Below are positions 16,619 through 24,990 of a DNA stretch of 64,000 bases, one piece after another. Made by a program: the position numbers and the translations under genes. This DNA comes from Roseiarcus sp963770035. Lineage in GTDB: Bacteria; Pseudomonadota; Alphaproteobacteria; Rhizobiales; Beijerinckiaceae. The notes below the pieces were generated by a model, which was not told the DNA's origin, ran no database searches, and saw nothing but the letters and a program-made list of their open reading frames with translations. Within the stretch, counting starts at the first letter, position 1. Each line of letters begins with the position of its first letter. The stretch spans positions 248,001-312,000 of the forward strand of contig CAVYON010000053.1 of assembly GCA_963770035.1 (NCBI GenBank), written 5' to 3'.

Positions 16619-17615
16619 TCAGCGCGCTCCGGGGCCGACGGGATCGGGCTGCCCAACGTAGGCCGCGACGTGGTAGCCCTTCTCGCCGATCAGCCTCGCC
16701 AGCGGTCCGCGCAGGTCGCCGGTCGCCTTCAGCCGCGAGACAACCGCCGCGAAATCCCAGTTCGGCCGCCAGCCGAGCTCGCGCCGAGCCAGCGCGTTGT
16801 CGTAGACGCGATCGATCGAGGACGCCATGCGCCAGCCGCGGCGGGCGTATTCGTCCTCCCACGCCCCTGCCCGCTCGACGTGCGACGGCGATGGCGTCCG
16901 AGCGCAGCCGGGCCGCGTCGCCGCGCCGGAATGGGGTCGTCGCGCTGATCACGTAGAGGCCGAAGCCGATCGCCGGCGCGCGTTCGGCGGCCATAAGGTG
17001 GGCGTCGACCACGTCCTCGATCGCGACGCGCCGGTGGAGGAACTCGTTCGTCTTCAGATTGTCGGGCGCGAACGCCGCCCGCGCGTCTTGATCGTCGTCG
17101 GCCTCGGGAAAGAAGCGCGATGTCCTGAGCACGACGCAGGGCAACCGCTCGTTGCGCCAGAAGAGCCGGCAAAGATCCTCCGCCGCGGTCTTGGTGACGC
17201 CGTAGATGTTCTTGGGGACGGAGGCGACCGTCTCGTCGATCCACGCCGCGGGCTCGCCCGGCGGGGCTTTGAGCGCATCGCCGAACGCGCTCGTCGTCGA
17301 GGTCAGGACAAAGCTCTCGACGCCGGCTCGCGCCGCCTCCTCGAGCAGGACCAGCGTGCCGCGCACGTTCGTCTCGACGAACGCCTCGCGTCCGTGCGTC
17401 GCGACATGCGGCTTATGCAACGTGGCGGCGTGCAACACGGCTCGCGCCCCCCGCACCGCGCGGACAACACAGTCGCGGTCGGCGACCGAGCCGACGACAT
17501 CGGTGAACAGGCCAGGCGCGATGTCGAGCCCGACCGCTGCGCGCCCCTCCGCGCGCAGGGTGCGCAAGAGCGCTTCGCCTAGGTGCCCGGAGCTGCCGGT
17601 GACGAGAATAGACAT
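16619..17615 (-). CDS. NAD-dependent epimerase/dehydratase (one frame shift)
   Basis: Starts at ATG 17615 with the Rossmann motif ILVTGSSGHLGEALLRTL, then NVRGTLVLLEEAARAG, the catalytic-type Ser in VLTSTTSAFG, and YGVTKTAAEDLCRLF containing YxxxK. This is an extended SDR of the sugar-epimerase type. Near 16855 the frame shifts by one base; the correct continuation reads AWEDEYARRGWRM, then SIDRVYDNALARRELGWRPNWDF, a classical extended-SDR C-terminus. About 330 residues after correction. Substrate unknown; no sugar-nucleotide genes are near. Confidence 0.78.
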
Positions 17616-18321
17616 GGTCGCAACACCATTTCGACGCTTGGCCGCCGGCGATTTTCTATCACGTCTGGCGACCGGAGCGATTGGAGCTTCGCCGGACCGA
17701 CCAAACAGGCGTTCTGCGCTACCCAGCGGCTCTGTTGCCCAATGTTTCCGTGGAGCGACGTTCGGGCCGCCTTCGACATCGAGAGACCGCCCGCACTTGC
17801 GGGGTTGCAGCTTCGGCCGCCCGGCGTGGCGGCGTGGACGAAAAAGGCAAACAACTTGAGGGCCATGAATCCGGCACACGGTTGCATTGCCGAGTAGGGA
17901 CAACTTGTCACATAGCGGACCGGCGGCGGATATGAGAAAGTTTCATCAGCAGGAACGGCGTGAAACGTATGTATTTCCTGCTGGCCAGAGCCCAGTGCCT
18001 GTGGCTTTGGCGGTTTGAGAACAGAGGCGGGCGTCCTCCCCGTTCGCCGATGACTCTGTTGCGCGTCGGAACGCCGCACATACTCCCTACACGGCCTTCC
18101 GACGCGCCTTTTTCTCAGAGACACTTCCAAGCCGGAGCGTGACCAGCGGTCGCGCCTTCGCCACGAAGCAGCGGCTGCGATCCGCATGCCCATCGAACAA
18201 CGCGCACAGGCGGCCGGGTGCAGGCCGCGATGGACGCCCTTTCCGCTGTTCTCCTTTCCGCGCTGCGACGGCAGTCTCCCGCCGATCTGCGGCAAGACGA
18301 GACAACGGCAGCCGAGAAAAG
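17616..18321. other. Non-coding stretch of about 700 bp
   Basis: Between the epimerase start and tRNA-Pro I find no convincing frame. The longest frames have no recognisable family and no ribosome site. GGCTCTGTTGC at about 17729 resembles an IS6-family end, but no partner end was seen. The stretch must hold the promoters of the epimerase gene and possibly the tRNA terminator. Confidence 0.3.
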
Positions 18322-18399
18322 TGGTCGGAGTGGCGGGATTCGAACCCACGACCCCTAGTCCCCCAGACTAGTGCGCTAACCGGACTGCGCTACACTCCG
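18322..18399 (-). tRNA. tRNA-Pro (GGG anticodon)
   Basis: Read on the minus strand, the acceptor CGGAGTG pairs with CACTCCG, the D-arm is GCGC/GCGC, the anticodon stem is CTAGT/ACTAG around loop CTGGGGG (anticodon GGG), and the T-arm GTGGG-TTCGAAT-CCCGC is complete. The discriminator A and an encoded CCA (18322-18324) follow. It lies downstream of the merR and ihfA genes, an arrangement common in alphaproteobacteria. Confidence 0.95.
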
Positions 18400-18456
18400 A
18401 CGGCGCCCCTTATAGGCAGGGTCGCCGCTGCTGGCAATCCGCCCACCGGCAATTGC

Positions 18457-18948
18457 TCAAGTCTCCCGGGCGCGCGCACGCTCGAGCAGGCGGGCCGCCT
18501 CGGCGATCTCGCCGAGCGCCGCGCGCAGCGCCGCGAGGTCCTCCTCCCAATGGGCGGCGGATGGCGTCTCGCCCGGCAGTTCGACCGCAGGAGCGGACGG
18601 CGTCGCCCGAACGTCTGCCGCCGGACCGGGCCCGAGTTCCGGCGCCGCCGGCTCGGCGGCCGCGAAAACAGGCCGCGGTTCGCCCCCCCCGCTCGTTAAA
18701 GCCTGCACGCCCTGCTCCTTGAATAACTTTTGCACCCCCTTGATCGTGTAGCCCTCCTCGTACAGGAGGCGCTTGATCAGGCGAAGACGCTCAACGTCTT
18801 CCGGCCGGTAGTAGCGCCGGCCCCCGGCCCTCTTCAGCGGCCGGATCTGCGGAAAGCGCGTCTCCCAGAACCGCAGAACGTGCTGCGGCAGGTCCATGGA
18901 GATCGCCACTTCGCTGATTGTCCGAAAGGCCTCTGGGCTCTTTTCCAT
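18457..18948 (-). CDS. MerR-family transcriptional regulator downstream of ihfA
   Basis: 163 residues. The MerR DNA-binding part fills residues 1-85: FRTISEVAISMDLPQHVLRFWE, the RYYRPEDVERLRLIKRLLYEE wing and YTIKGVQKLF. The C-terminal half is Ala/Pro-rich with a short terminal helix (EDLAALRAALGEIAEAARLL) and no metal-binding cysteines, so this is not a metal sensor. The ihfA-merR order is conserved in alphaproteobacteria, but the regulator's target is not known to me. Start is ATG 18948. Confidence 0.9.
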   Translation of the reverse strand: MEKSPEAFRTISEVAISMDLPQHVLRFWETRFPQIRPLKRAGGRRYYRPEDVERLRLIKRLLYEEGYTIKGVQKLFKEQGVQALTSGGGEPRPVFAAAEPAAPELGPGPAADVRATPSAPAVELPGETPSAAHWEEDLAALRAALGEIAEAARLLERARARET

Positions 18949-19056
18949 CTCCTCGCTCGCGGCGCTCGTTGGCGAGACGGCGAATCAACCGGGGCATCGT
19001 CGCCGATGCGCGACTATTCACCTTCGTGCGTCGGAACGCCACAAGCTGCTCTGGCC

Positions 19057-19395
19057 CTAGTCTTTCGCGCCGGCGCCGTCCTTGCCGTTGATCTTGGACT
19101 TGAGAACGTTTGAGGGCTTGAACACCATGACGCGCCGCGGAAGGATCGGCACCTCGACGCCCGTCTTCGGGTTGCGTCCGATCCGCTCGCCCTTCGATCG
19201 GACGACGAAAGAGCCGAAACCGGAGAGCTTGACCGTCTCCCCGCGTACGGCGGCGTCGCAAATCTCGTCCAGAACCGACTGGACAAGCTCGGCCAATTCC
19301 GTACGCGACAATCCGACCCGCTGATAAACGACCTCGGACAAATCAGCGCGGGTCACAGTCTTGCCCGGTTCCCGGCCGATTTTTGCGTTTGCCAT
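19057..19395 (-). CDS. ihfA: Integration host factor subunit alpha
   Basis: 112 residues from ATG 19395. It is a nucleoid protein that bends DNA as a heterodimer with IHF-beta. Family landmarks are TVTRADLSEVVYQRVGLSR, LVQSVLDEICDAAVRGE, VKLSGFGSFVVR and the DNA-intercalating arm GRNPKTGVEVPI, ending in RRVMVFKPSNVLK. About 10 extra basic residues follow (SKINGKDGAGAKD). The frame stays open upstream, but only this start gives the family N-terminus. The MerR gene follows on the same strand after about 110 bp. Confidence 0.94.
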   Translation of the reverse strand: MANAKIGREPGKTVTRADLSEVVYQRVGLSRTELAELVQSVLDEICDAAVRGETVKLSGFGSFVVRSKGERIGRNPKTGVEVPILPRRVMVFKPSNVLKSKINGKDGAGAKD

Positions 19396-19663
19396 CTCAA
19401 CCCTCAAACGATGGCGTCGCTTCAGCGCGCCTGCCCCCTGGATCGCGTGTCGGGCTGTTGGCGCCGACCCTTCCCTTGCGGTGGTTCTGGACTTTCTTTC
19501 CGCTGTCAGCAAGTCCATAAACCGCGCATGCCCACCTGGCTTGCGACGGCGCGTATTGGGACGCGCCTGGGGCTTTGGGCCCTCCCGCCAAGCTCCGAGA
19601 CGCAGCCGTCATGGGACCGCGTCATCGTGAAATCGACCTTAGCAAAGGCGAAGAGGAGTGTCG

Positions 19664-20455
19664 ATGAACCCGCCCACCCCTGAACAAGGTTCCCGTATCG
19701 CTTTGGTGACCGGCGCCTCACGGGGCATCGGGCGGGCCGCGGCGCTTGCCCTGGCGCGGTCGGGCGCGCATGTCGTCGCACTCGCGCGCACGCAGGGCGG
19801 GCTCGAGGAGCTTGACGACGAAATTCGCGCCTTGCGGCCGGACGTCGAGAGCCCCGCGACGCTGGTCCCGCTGGATCTCAAGGATTTTGGGGCGATCGAC
19901 AGGCTTGGCGAGGCGATTTATCGACGCTGGGGACGGCTCGACGCCCTCATCGGCAACGCCGGAAGTCTCGGCGTCCTTTCGCCGCTGCACCATGTCAACC
20001 CGAAGGACTGGGACGAGGTGCTGGCGGTCAATGTCACCGCCAACTGGCGCCTCATCCGCTCGCTCGATCCGCTCCTGCGTCGCTCTGTCGCGGGCCGTGT
20101 GGTCTTTCTCACCTCGGCCGCGGCGAGCCGGGCGGACCTGCGCGCCTATTGGGGGCCCTACGCCATGTCGAAGGCCGCTCTCGACGCCATCGCCCGGACT
20201 TACGCGGCCGAGACGATCAACACCTCGAACGTGCGCGTGATGCTCGTCAATCCCGGACCGTTGCGCACGCTGATGCGGGCGAAGGCGATGCCGGGCGAGG
20301 ATCCGGCGACGCTGCGCACGCCGGAGGAACTCGCGCCGAAGATTGTCGCGCTCTGTTCGCCGCAATGGACCGAGACCGGCAAAGTGTACGACTTTCCGAC
20401 CAACTCGGTCTTGTCCTTCCGAGCTCTCGAACAGTTAACGCTGCCCTCAAAATAG
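19664..20455 (+). CDS. SDR family NAD(P)-dependent oxidoreductase
   Basis: 263 residues. Classical short-chain dehydrogenase: cofactor motif TGASRGIGRAAALALARSG, NAG in ALIGNAGSLG, catalytic Ser in FLTSAAASR, YxxxK in YAMSKAALDAIARTYA, and a PGPLRT cofactor loop. ATG 19664 has AGAGGAG upstream; a GTG two codons earlier is the alternative. Substrate unknown. Homologues of this shape appear next to IHF/MerR or purine genes in Rhizobiales, but there is no operon here. The gene after it is only a fragment. Confidence 0.9.
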   Translation: MNPPTPEQGSRIALVTGASRGIGRAAALALARSGAHVVALARTQGGLEELDDEIRALRPDVESPATLVPLDLKDFGAIDRLGEAIYRRWGRLDALIGNAGSLGVLSPLHHVNPKDWDEVLAVNVTANWRLIRSLDPLLRRSVAGRVVFLTSAAASRADLRAYWGPYAMSKAALDAIARTYAAETINTSNVRVMLVNPGPLRTLMRAKAMPGEDPATLRTPEELAPKIVALCSPQWTETGKVYDFPTNSVLSFRALEQLTLPSK

Positions 20456-20533
20456 TTAACGGCGCCAGCGGCCCTGCAACTGATGGACGAACAGATCCTC
20501 CATCGTCGCGATGTCCTTCGAAAACAGGCCCAT
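20456..20533 (-). pseudogene. Truncated YciE/DUF892 ferritin-like gene remnant
   Basis: The frame starts at ATG 20533 with MGLFSKDIATMEDLFVHQLQ, the strongly conserved N-terminus of YciE/DUF892 proteins (about 165 residues), then reads GRWRR and stops. Only 25 codons remain and the rest of the gene is absent. It is convergent with the SDR gene, whose stop meets it. This looks like the surviving 5' end after a deletion. Confidence 0.6.
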
Positions 20534-20855
20534 GGGGTCTCGCTCCTCGGTAAAGGCGCACTCTCGCGCCAAGGAGCCAACGCGCCCCTCCCCGAGAGAG
20601 TTCCTCGGGCGCCGCGTTGGGCGCGAAGGCTGAATGGACGGCAAGTTGGCCTTGCGGCGAACGCAATCCGCCTGTATGAGGCCGCCTTCGTCGTCTCCCG
20701 CCGGGGGCTGAACGGAAGGCTGCGCGCTTGGCGCGCGGCAGGGCCGTAGAGGCTCGGCTTCCCGTGTTCCCGCCTTCGAATGATCCGATTCGAGCCTTTC
20801 CCGGGCTCGGAGGGCTCCGCGCGGGACGCCGACGTAAACGAAGGAAAGGCACGAT
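20534..20855. other. Intergenic region upstream of rpsF, with a hairpin
   Basis: It contains a two-part inverted repeat at 20577-20620: CCAACGCG (20577-20584) pairs with CGCGTTGG (20613-20620) and inside it CCCGAG with CTCGGG. The transcript start for the rpsF operon should lie here, but I could not fix a -35/-10 pair. Confidence 0.4.
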
Positions 20856-21314
20856 ATGGCTCTCTACGAGCACATTTTCCTGGCGCGCCAGGACGTCACG
20901 GCGCAGCAGGTCGAGGCGCTGACGGAACAGCTGAAGACGAAGATCGCCGCGCTCGGCGGCGCCGTCACCAAGGTCGAGCCCTGGGGGCTGAAGTCGCTCG
21001 CCTACCGGATCAGGAAGAACCGCAAGGCGCACTTCACCCTACTCAACATCTCCGCCCCTTCCGAGGCTGTGGTGGAACTCGAGCGCACGCTCGGCCTCAA
21101 CGAAGACGTGATCCGCTATCTCACCCTGCGCGTCGACGAGCTCGAGGCCGGTCCTTCGGCCATGCTGCGCAAGCGCGAGGACTCCGACCGCGACGATCGC
21201 GGACCGCGCGGGCCCCGCGGCGACCGTCCCGACCGGGGCGATCGTGATCGCGGCGATCGTGGCGATCGTCCGCCGCGTCGTCCTCGCGAAGACATGAACG
21301 CTGGAGCAGTCTGA
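20856..21314 (+). CDS. rpsF: 30S ribosomal protein S6
   Basis: 152 residues. The core (MALYEHIFLARQDVTAQQVE, VTKVEPWGLKSLAYRIRKNR, AHFTLLNISAP, ERTLGLNEDVIRYLTLRVD) is canonical S6, which binds 16S rRNA with S18. The C-terminal 40 residues are a charged run of DRGDR-type repeats, longer than in E. coli but common in alphaproteobacteria. Its stop overlaps the rpsR start by one base (TGATG), giving tight coupling. It is the first gene of the rpsF-rpsR-DUF2232-rplI operon. Confidence 0.97.
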   Translation: MALYEHIFLARQDVTAQQVEALTEQLKTKIAALGGAVTKVEPWGLKSLAYRIRKNRKAHFTLLNISAPSEAVVELERTLGLNEDVIRYLTLRVDELEAGPSAMLRKREDSDRDDRGPRGPRGDRPDRGDRDRGDRGDRPPRRPREDMNAGAV

Positions 21315-21550
21315 TGGCCACCGCGCCCCGCCGCCCTTTCTTCCGCCGCCGCAAGTCCTGCCCGTTCTCCGGCGCCAACGCGCCCAAGATCGACTACAAG
21401 GACACGCGCCTGCTTTCGCGCTACATCTCCGAGCGCGGCAAGATCGTGCCCTCGCGCATCACCGCGGTCAGCGCCCCCAAGCAGCGTGAGCTCGCCCAGG
21501 CGATCAAGCGCGCCCGGTTCCTCGGGCTCCTGCCTTACGTCATCCGCTGA
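21314..21550 (+). CDS. rpsR: 30S ribosomal protein S18
   Basis: 78 residues: RRPFFRRRKSCPFSG, IDYKDTRLLSRYISERGKI and VPSRITAVSAPKQRELAQAI, then KRARFLGLLPYVIR, all as in S18. It partners S6 on the 30S platform. The start overlaps the rpsF stop by one base. A hairpin with a 12-bp stem (one mismatch) follows at 21571-21604. Confidence 0.97.
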   Translation: MATAPRRPFFRRRKSCPFSGANAPKIDYKDTRLLSRYISERGKIVPSRITAVSAPKQRELAQAIKRARFLGLLPYVIR

Positions 21551-21570
21551 CGGACATTTCGCCAGCCTAA

Positions 21571-21604
21571 CCGCCGCGTTCGGATTTCGAGCCGACCGCG
21601 GCGG
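21571..21604 (+). terminator. Stem-loop between rpsR and the DUF2232 gene
   Basis: CCGCCGCG-T-TCGG pairs with CCGA-C-CGCGGCGG around an eight-base loop. There is no T-run after it, so it may act as an attenuator or RNA-processing site that lowers expression of the membrane-protein gene relative to the ribosomal genes. Confidence 0.4.
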
Positions 21605-21661
21605 CAGTTGGAGCCGGGTCAGTCCGGCCCCTAACCGCAGCAGGCCCCGCGGGACAGCGCC

Positions 21662-22636
21662 ATGATGCAACGATACGCCGTCGCCTTCGGCGCAGGATGC
21701 GCGGCAGCCTTCCTGTTTGCGGTCAGCGCGGAGTCCACTCCGCTGGCGATGCTGCTCGCCTATCTTGCGCCGCTTCCGATCATGATCGCGACGCTCGGCT
21801 GGGGACTGGACGCCGGCGCGATCGCCGGCGCGGCCTCGGTGGCCGGCCTCACCGTCATCGCGGAGCCGCTGTCGGGTATGCTCTACGCCGCGTCCGTCGC
21901 CGCGCCCGCCTGGGTGCTGGCGGCATTCGCCGCGACCAGCCTCGGCCGCTATTGCCCCGCCTCCCTCGCCTCCCGCTGGCCCTACCCGACTGTCGGGGCG
22001 ATCGTCACTCTGGCCTCGCTCATCGGCATGCTCAGCGCGGCCGCCGGACTGACGACGATCATCGTCCTCTACCATGGCTACAGCGCAGGCGCCGCAGCCG
22101 TGACGCAGGCGCTCGCGGCGATGGCGGCCGACGCCTTCGACGGCGACGCCGAGGCGGCCAAGGCCTTCGCCGGCATGATCGTGCGCATTGGGCCGGCGGC
22201 GATCGCCGGCTCCGTCATGCTGATGCTCAGCGTCAACCTCTATGCGGCCGCGCGCTCGGTACAGCTGTCGCATCGACTGCAGCGAGCGTGGCCCGACCTG
22301 CCGACCTCGCTTTGGCTGCCGGCTCCGCTCGGGATCGTCGCGATCCTTGCGGCTGGGGCGGCCTGGGGCCTGCACGCGCCGGCCTCCCAATACGCCAGTC
22401 TCGTCGCCGGAGGTCTCGGGGCGGCCTTCGCCTTCCAGGGCCTCGCCGTTGCGCACGCCCTGTCGCGCGGCCTCAAGCTCAGGTGGCTGATGCTCGTCGC
22501 CCTCTACGCCTGCTGCGTCTTCCGGGCGCAATACATCCTTCCCGTCCTCGCGCTCATCGGCGTCGCGGACGCGTTCACGCGGCTGCGCATCCGCGCCGCC
22601 GTCCTTCCCACCCCAAGACCGAAAATCCAGAGATAG
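21662..22636 (+). CDS. DUF2232 family membrane protein
   Basis: 324 residues with about eight hydrophobic helices and almost no charged loops (for example MLLAYLAPLPIMIATLGWGL, AGLTTIIVLYHGYSAG, FRAQYILPVLALIGVADAF). A DUF2232 gene between rpsR and rplI is a conserved feature of alphaproteobacterial genomes. Function unknown; the distant Firmicute relative YybS is also a membrane protein. Start is at the first ATG of MMQRYAVAFG. It reads through into rplI after nine bases. Confidence 0.88.
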   Translation: MMQRYAVAFGAGCAAAFLFAVSAESTPLAMLLAYLAPLPIMIATLGWGLDAGAIAGAASVAGLTVIAEPLSGMLYAASVAAPAWVLAAFAATSLGRYCPASLASRWPYPTVGAIVTLASLIGMLSAAAGLTTIIVLYHGYSAGAAAVTQALAAMAADAFDGDAEAAKAFAGMIVRIGPAAIAGSVMLMLSVNLYAAARSVQLSHRLQRAWPDLPTSLWLPAPLGIVAILAAGAAWGLHAPASQYASLVAGGLGAAFAFQGLAVAHALSRGLKLRWLMLVALYACCVFRAQYILPVLALIGVADAFTRLRIRAAVLPTPRPKIQR

Positions 22637-22645
22637 GAGACCATC

Positions 22646-23221
22646 ATGGACGTCATTCTGCTCGAGCGCGTCGGCAAGCTCGGCCACATGGGCGAGACCG
22701 TCAAAGTCAAGGACGGCTATGCCCGCAATTTCCTGCTTCCGCGCGGCAAGGCGCTGCGCGCCACTGCGGCGAACAAAAAGAAGTTCGAGGCCCAGCGGGC
22801 CGACCTCGAGGCGCGCAATCATGAGCTGAAGCGCGGCGCCAACGAGGCCGCGGCGAAGGTCGACAACGCCACGGTCATCATCATCCGCCAGGCTGGCGAG
22901 ACCGGGCAGCTCTACGGTTCGGTCTCGGCGCGCGATATCGCGGAGGCGTTGTCGGCGGCCGGACACCCGGTCCAGCGCGCCCATGTGGCGATCCAGCAGC
23001 CGATCAAGACCCTCGGCCTCCATTCGGTGCCGATCAGCCTCCACCCGGAGGTCGAGGCGAAGGTCACCGTCAACGTCGCCCGTTCGCCCGAGCAGGCCGA
23101 GCGTCAGGCGAAGGGCGAGGACCTGAGCGTGCGCGAGCAGACCTCGATGGACGACCTCGGCCTCGAGGTCGGCAGGGCGCTGGCGGAAGCCGGCCCCGGC
23201 GAGAGCCTCGGGCGCGAATAA
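22646..23221 (+). CDS. rplI: 50S ribosomal protein L9
   Basis: 191 residues. N-terminal domain MDVILLERVGKLGHMGE, VKVKDGYARNFLLPRGKAL; the long connecting helix around residues 45-75; the C-terminal domain with GQLYGSVSARDIAEAL and IKTLGLHSVPISLHPEV. A tail of about 40 residues (RSPEQAERQAKG...) exceeds E. coli L9 but is usual in Rhizobiales. It ends the rpsF operon; AGGAGACCATC gives the ribosome site. Confidence 0.97.
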   Translation: MDVILLERVGKLGHMGETVKVKDGYARNFLLPRGKALRATAANKKKFEAQRADLEARNHELKRGANEAAAKVDNATVIIIRQAGETGQLYGSVSARDIAEALSAAGHPVQRAHVAIQQPIKTLGLHSVPISLHPEVEAKVTVNVARSPEQAERQAKGEDLSVREQTSMDDLGLEVGRALAEAGPGESLGRE

Positions 23222-23350
23222 GCTCCCGGCGCGGGGCGGGGTCGCCGATCCCACCCTGCCCCAGTCGTGCGACCACAAGTCCGCGGATTGGCCGCAATCT
23301 GGGGCGGCCAGGGCCTTGACGGATCAACGCTGCCACCGCGGCGGAGACTC

Positions 23351-23384
23351 CGTGCTCCCGGCGCGCGCCCGCGCCGGGAGCACG
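23351..23384. terminator. Perfect 15-bp stem-loop after rplI
   Basis: CGTGCTCCCGGCGCG (23351-23365) and CGCGCCGGGAGCACG (23370-23384) are perfectly complementary around CGCC. It lies 130 bp past rplI and 200 bp before the amidase, with no T-run. The rest of 23222-23583 holds nothing recognisable. Confidence 0.5.
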
Positions 23385-23583
23385 GCGAGAGGCCGCTCCT
23401 GCGACGTCAGGCGGCGTCAATCCCTTCAAGGAGTCAGCCGGCCAAGCATTTGGTATTCGCTTTCGCGAAATCCTGGGCAGACGAGCAAGACGAGCTCGTG
23501 TCACAGGGGCGTAGCTTTGTGCTTCCCTTTTCGGAGGTCTTTGGGAGACCGTAGCGAACAGCCAGAGACAGCCGGAGACAGTC

Positions 23584-24822
23584 ATGACGCACTACACCCT
23601 GCCCGTTTCGCCATCGACCGTGCACTGGGGATATTTCAGCAAGGCGGTCAAACCGGCCGCGACCCTCAAATCCGGCGATCGCGCCACCATCGAAACGCTG
23701 ACCCATCACGCCAACGACGATTACGAGCGGATGATCAAGGACGATCCCGGCGCCGAAGCGATCTTCCATTGGACCCGCGAGGAAAAGACCATGAACAGGC
23801 GGGGCGCGGGCCCCACCGTCGGATTCAAGCGTGGCGCAGGCGAAGGAATCGGCGTGCACCTGCTCACCGGCCCAATCGCGATCGAAGATGCCGAGCCCGG
23901 CGATATTCTCGAAGTGCGCGTCCTCGATGTCCGCCCGCGCCCGAGTTGCAGCGCGTGCTACGCGGGCCGCTGCTTCGGCTCGAACGCGTCCGCAAACTGG
24001 GGGTTCCACTACCGGGACCTGATCGAGGAGCCGAAGCCGCGCGAAGTGATCACGATCTACGAGCTCGACACCTCGGGCGACCCCTTCGCCAAGGCCGTCT
24101 ACAACTATGTCTGGGCGCCGCAGACGGATCCGGATGGCATCGTGCACGCCACGATCGACTACCCGGGCGTCCGGGTTGATCACAAGCTCGTCGCCAGGCG
24201 CGAGAACATCCTGGCCAATGTGCGCGTGCCGGCGCGGCTCCACTTCGGCACGATGGGACTCGCGCCCTCGGAAGCCGATTATGTCAGCTCGGTGCCGCCC
24301 TCTTACACCGGCGGCAACATTGACGACTGGCGGATCGGCAAGGGCGCGCGGATGTATTATCCGGTCGCGGTCCCGGGCGCCTTTTTTTCGGTCGGCGACC
24401 CTCACGCCGCGCAGGGCGACAGCGAGCTCAGCGGCACCGCCATCGAAACCTCGCTCACCGGCGACTTCGAGTTCGTCCTGCACAAGAAGGCCGATCTTGC
24501 GGGCACAATCCTCGAAGGGCTGAACCATCCGATGTTGGAAACCGACCAGCAATGGTCGGTGTACGGTTTCACTTATCCGAACTACCTCGAAGCCCTCGGC
24601 CAGGACGCGCAGACCGAGATCGCTCGACACTCCAGCATCGACCGGGCGATGCGCGACGCCTTTCGCAAGCTGCGGCGCTTCCTGATGACGGCGCACAAGC
24701 TCAGCGAGGACGAGGCGATATCGCTCATGTCGGTCGCCGCGGATTTTGGCGTCACCCAGGTCGTCGACGCGAATTGGGGGGTCCACGGCTCGATTCGCAA
24801 GAGCATCTTCCAATGCTCTTGA
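23584..24822 (+). CDS. Acetamidase/formamidase family protein
   Basis: 412 residues. FmdA_AmdA family: VHWGYFSKAVKPAATLKSGD near the N-terminus, TGPIAIEDAEPGDILEVRVLD, GTMGLAPSE, PSYTGGNIDDWRIGKGARMYYPV, VGDPHAAQGDSELSGTAIE and VDANWGVHGSI at the end. Members hydrolyse formamide or acetamide to the acid and ammonia; the conserved GGNxDxW and GDxHAxQGDGE signatures are intact except that the last has SE in place of GE. Substrate not decided. It stands alone, with no amide-transport genes near. A cysteine-rich patch (CSACYAGRC) is unusual. Confidence 0.88.
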   Translation: MTHYTLPVSPSTVHWGYFSKAVKPAATLKSGDRATIETLTHHANDDYERMIKDDPGAEAIFHWTREEKTMNRRGAGPTVGFKRGAGEGIGVHLLTGPIAIEDAEPGDILEVRVLDVRPRPSCSACYAGRCFGSNASANWGFHYRDLIEEPKPREVITIYELDTSGDPFAKAVYNYVWAPQTDPDGIVHATIDYPGVRVDHKLVARRENILANVRVPARLHFGTMGLAPSEADYVSSVPPSYTGGNIDDWRIGKGARMYYPVAVPGAFFSVGDPHAAQGDSELSGTAIETSLTGDFEFVLHKKADLAGTILEGLNHPMLETDQQWSVYGFTYPNYLEALGQDAQTEIARHSSIDRAMRDAFRKLRRFLMTAHKLSEDEAISLMSVAADFGVTQVVDANWGVHGSIRKSIFQCS

Positions 24823-24990
24823 ACCCACGGCGGGCGCGTCTTGCAAGCGCAAGCCACGCGGGTCGACGAGCTCAGGTAAGGAACTTGCGGACGCCACGGT
24901 ATCTGCGTCGGGCTGCATCCTGCAGACGCGGTCGTTGACTGTCGTTGACCGCGTCGCTGCGCTACAGTTCAGCGTCTGCGCGAACCTTGC

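Noticed and set aside
17729..17745. GGCTCTGTTGC resembling an IS6-family end
   Set aside because: No matching opposite end, target duplication or transposase was found nearby.
20436..20460. Two GTTAAC near 20437 and 20455 as a CtrA site
   Set aside because: Their spacing does not match TTAA-N7-TTAA.
21116..23278. 720-codon open frame antisense to rpsF-rplI
   Set aside because: It lies opposite four conserved genes and shows only Arg/Gly/Asp-rich sequence.
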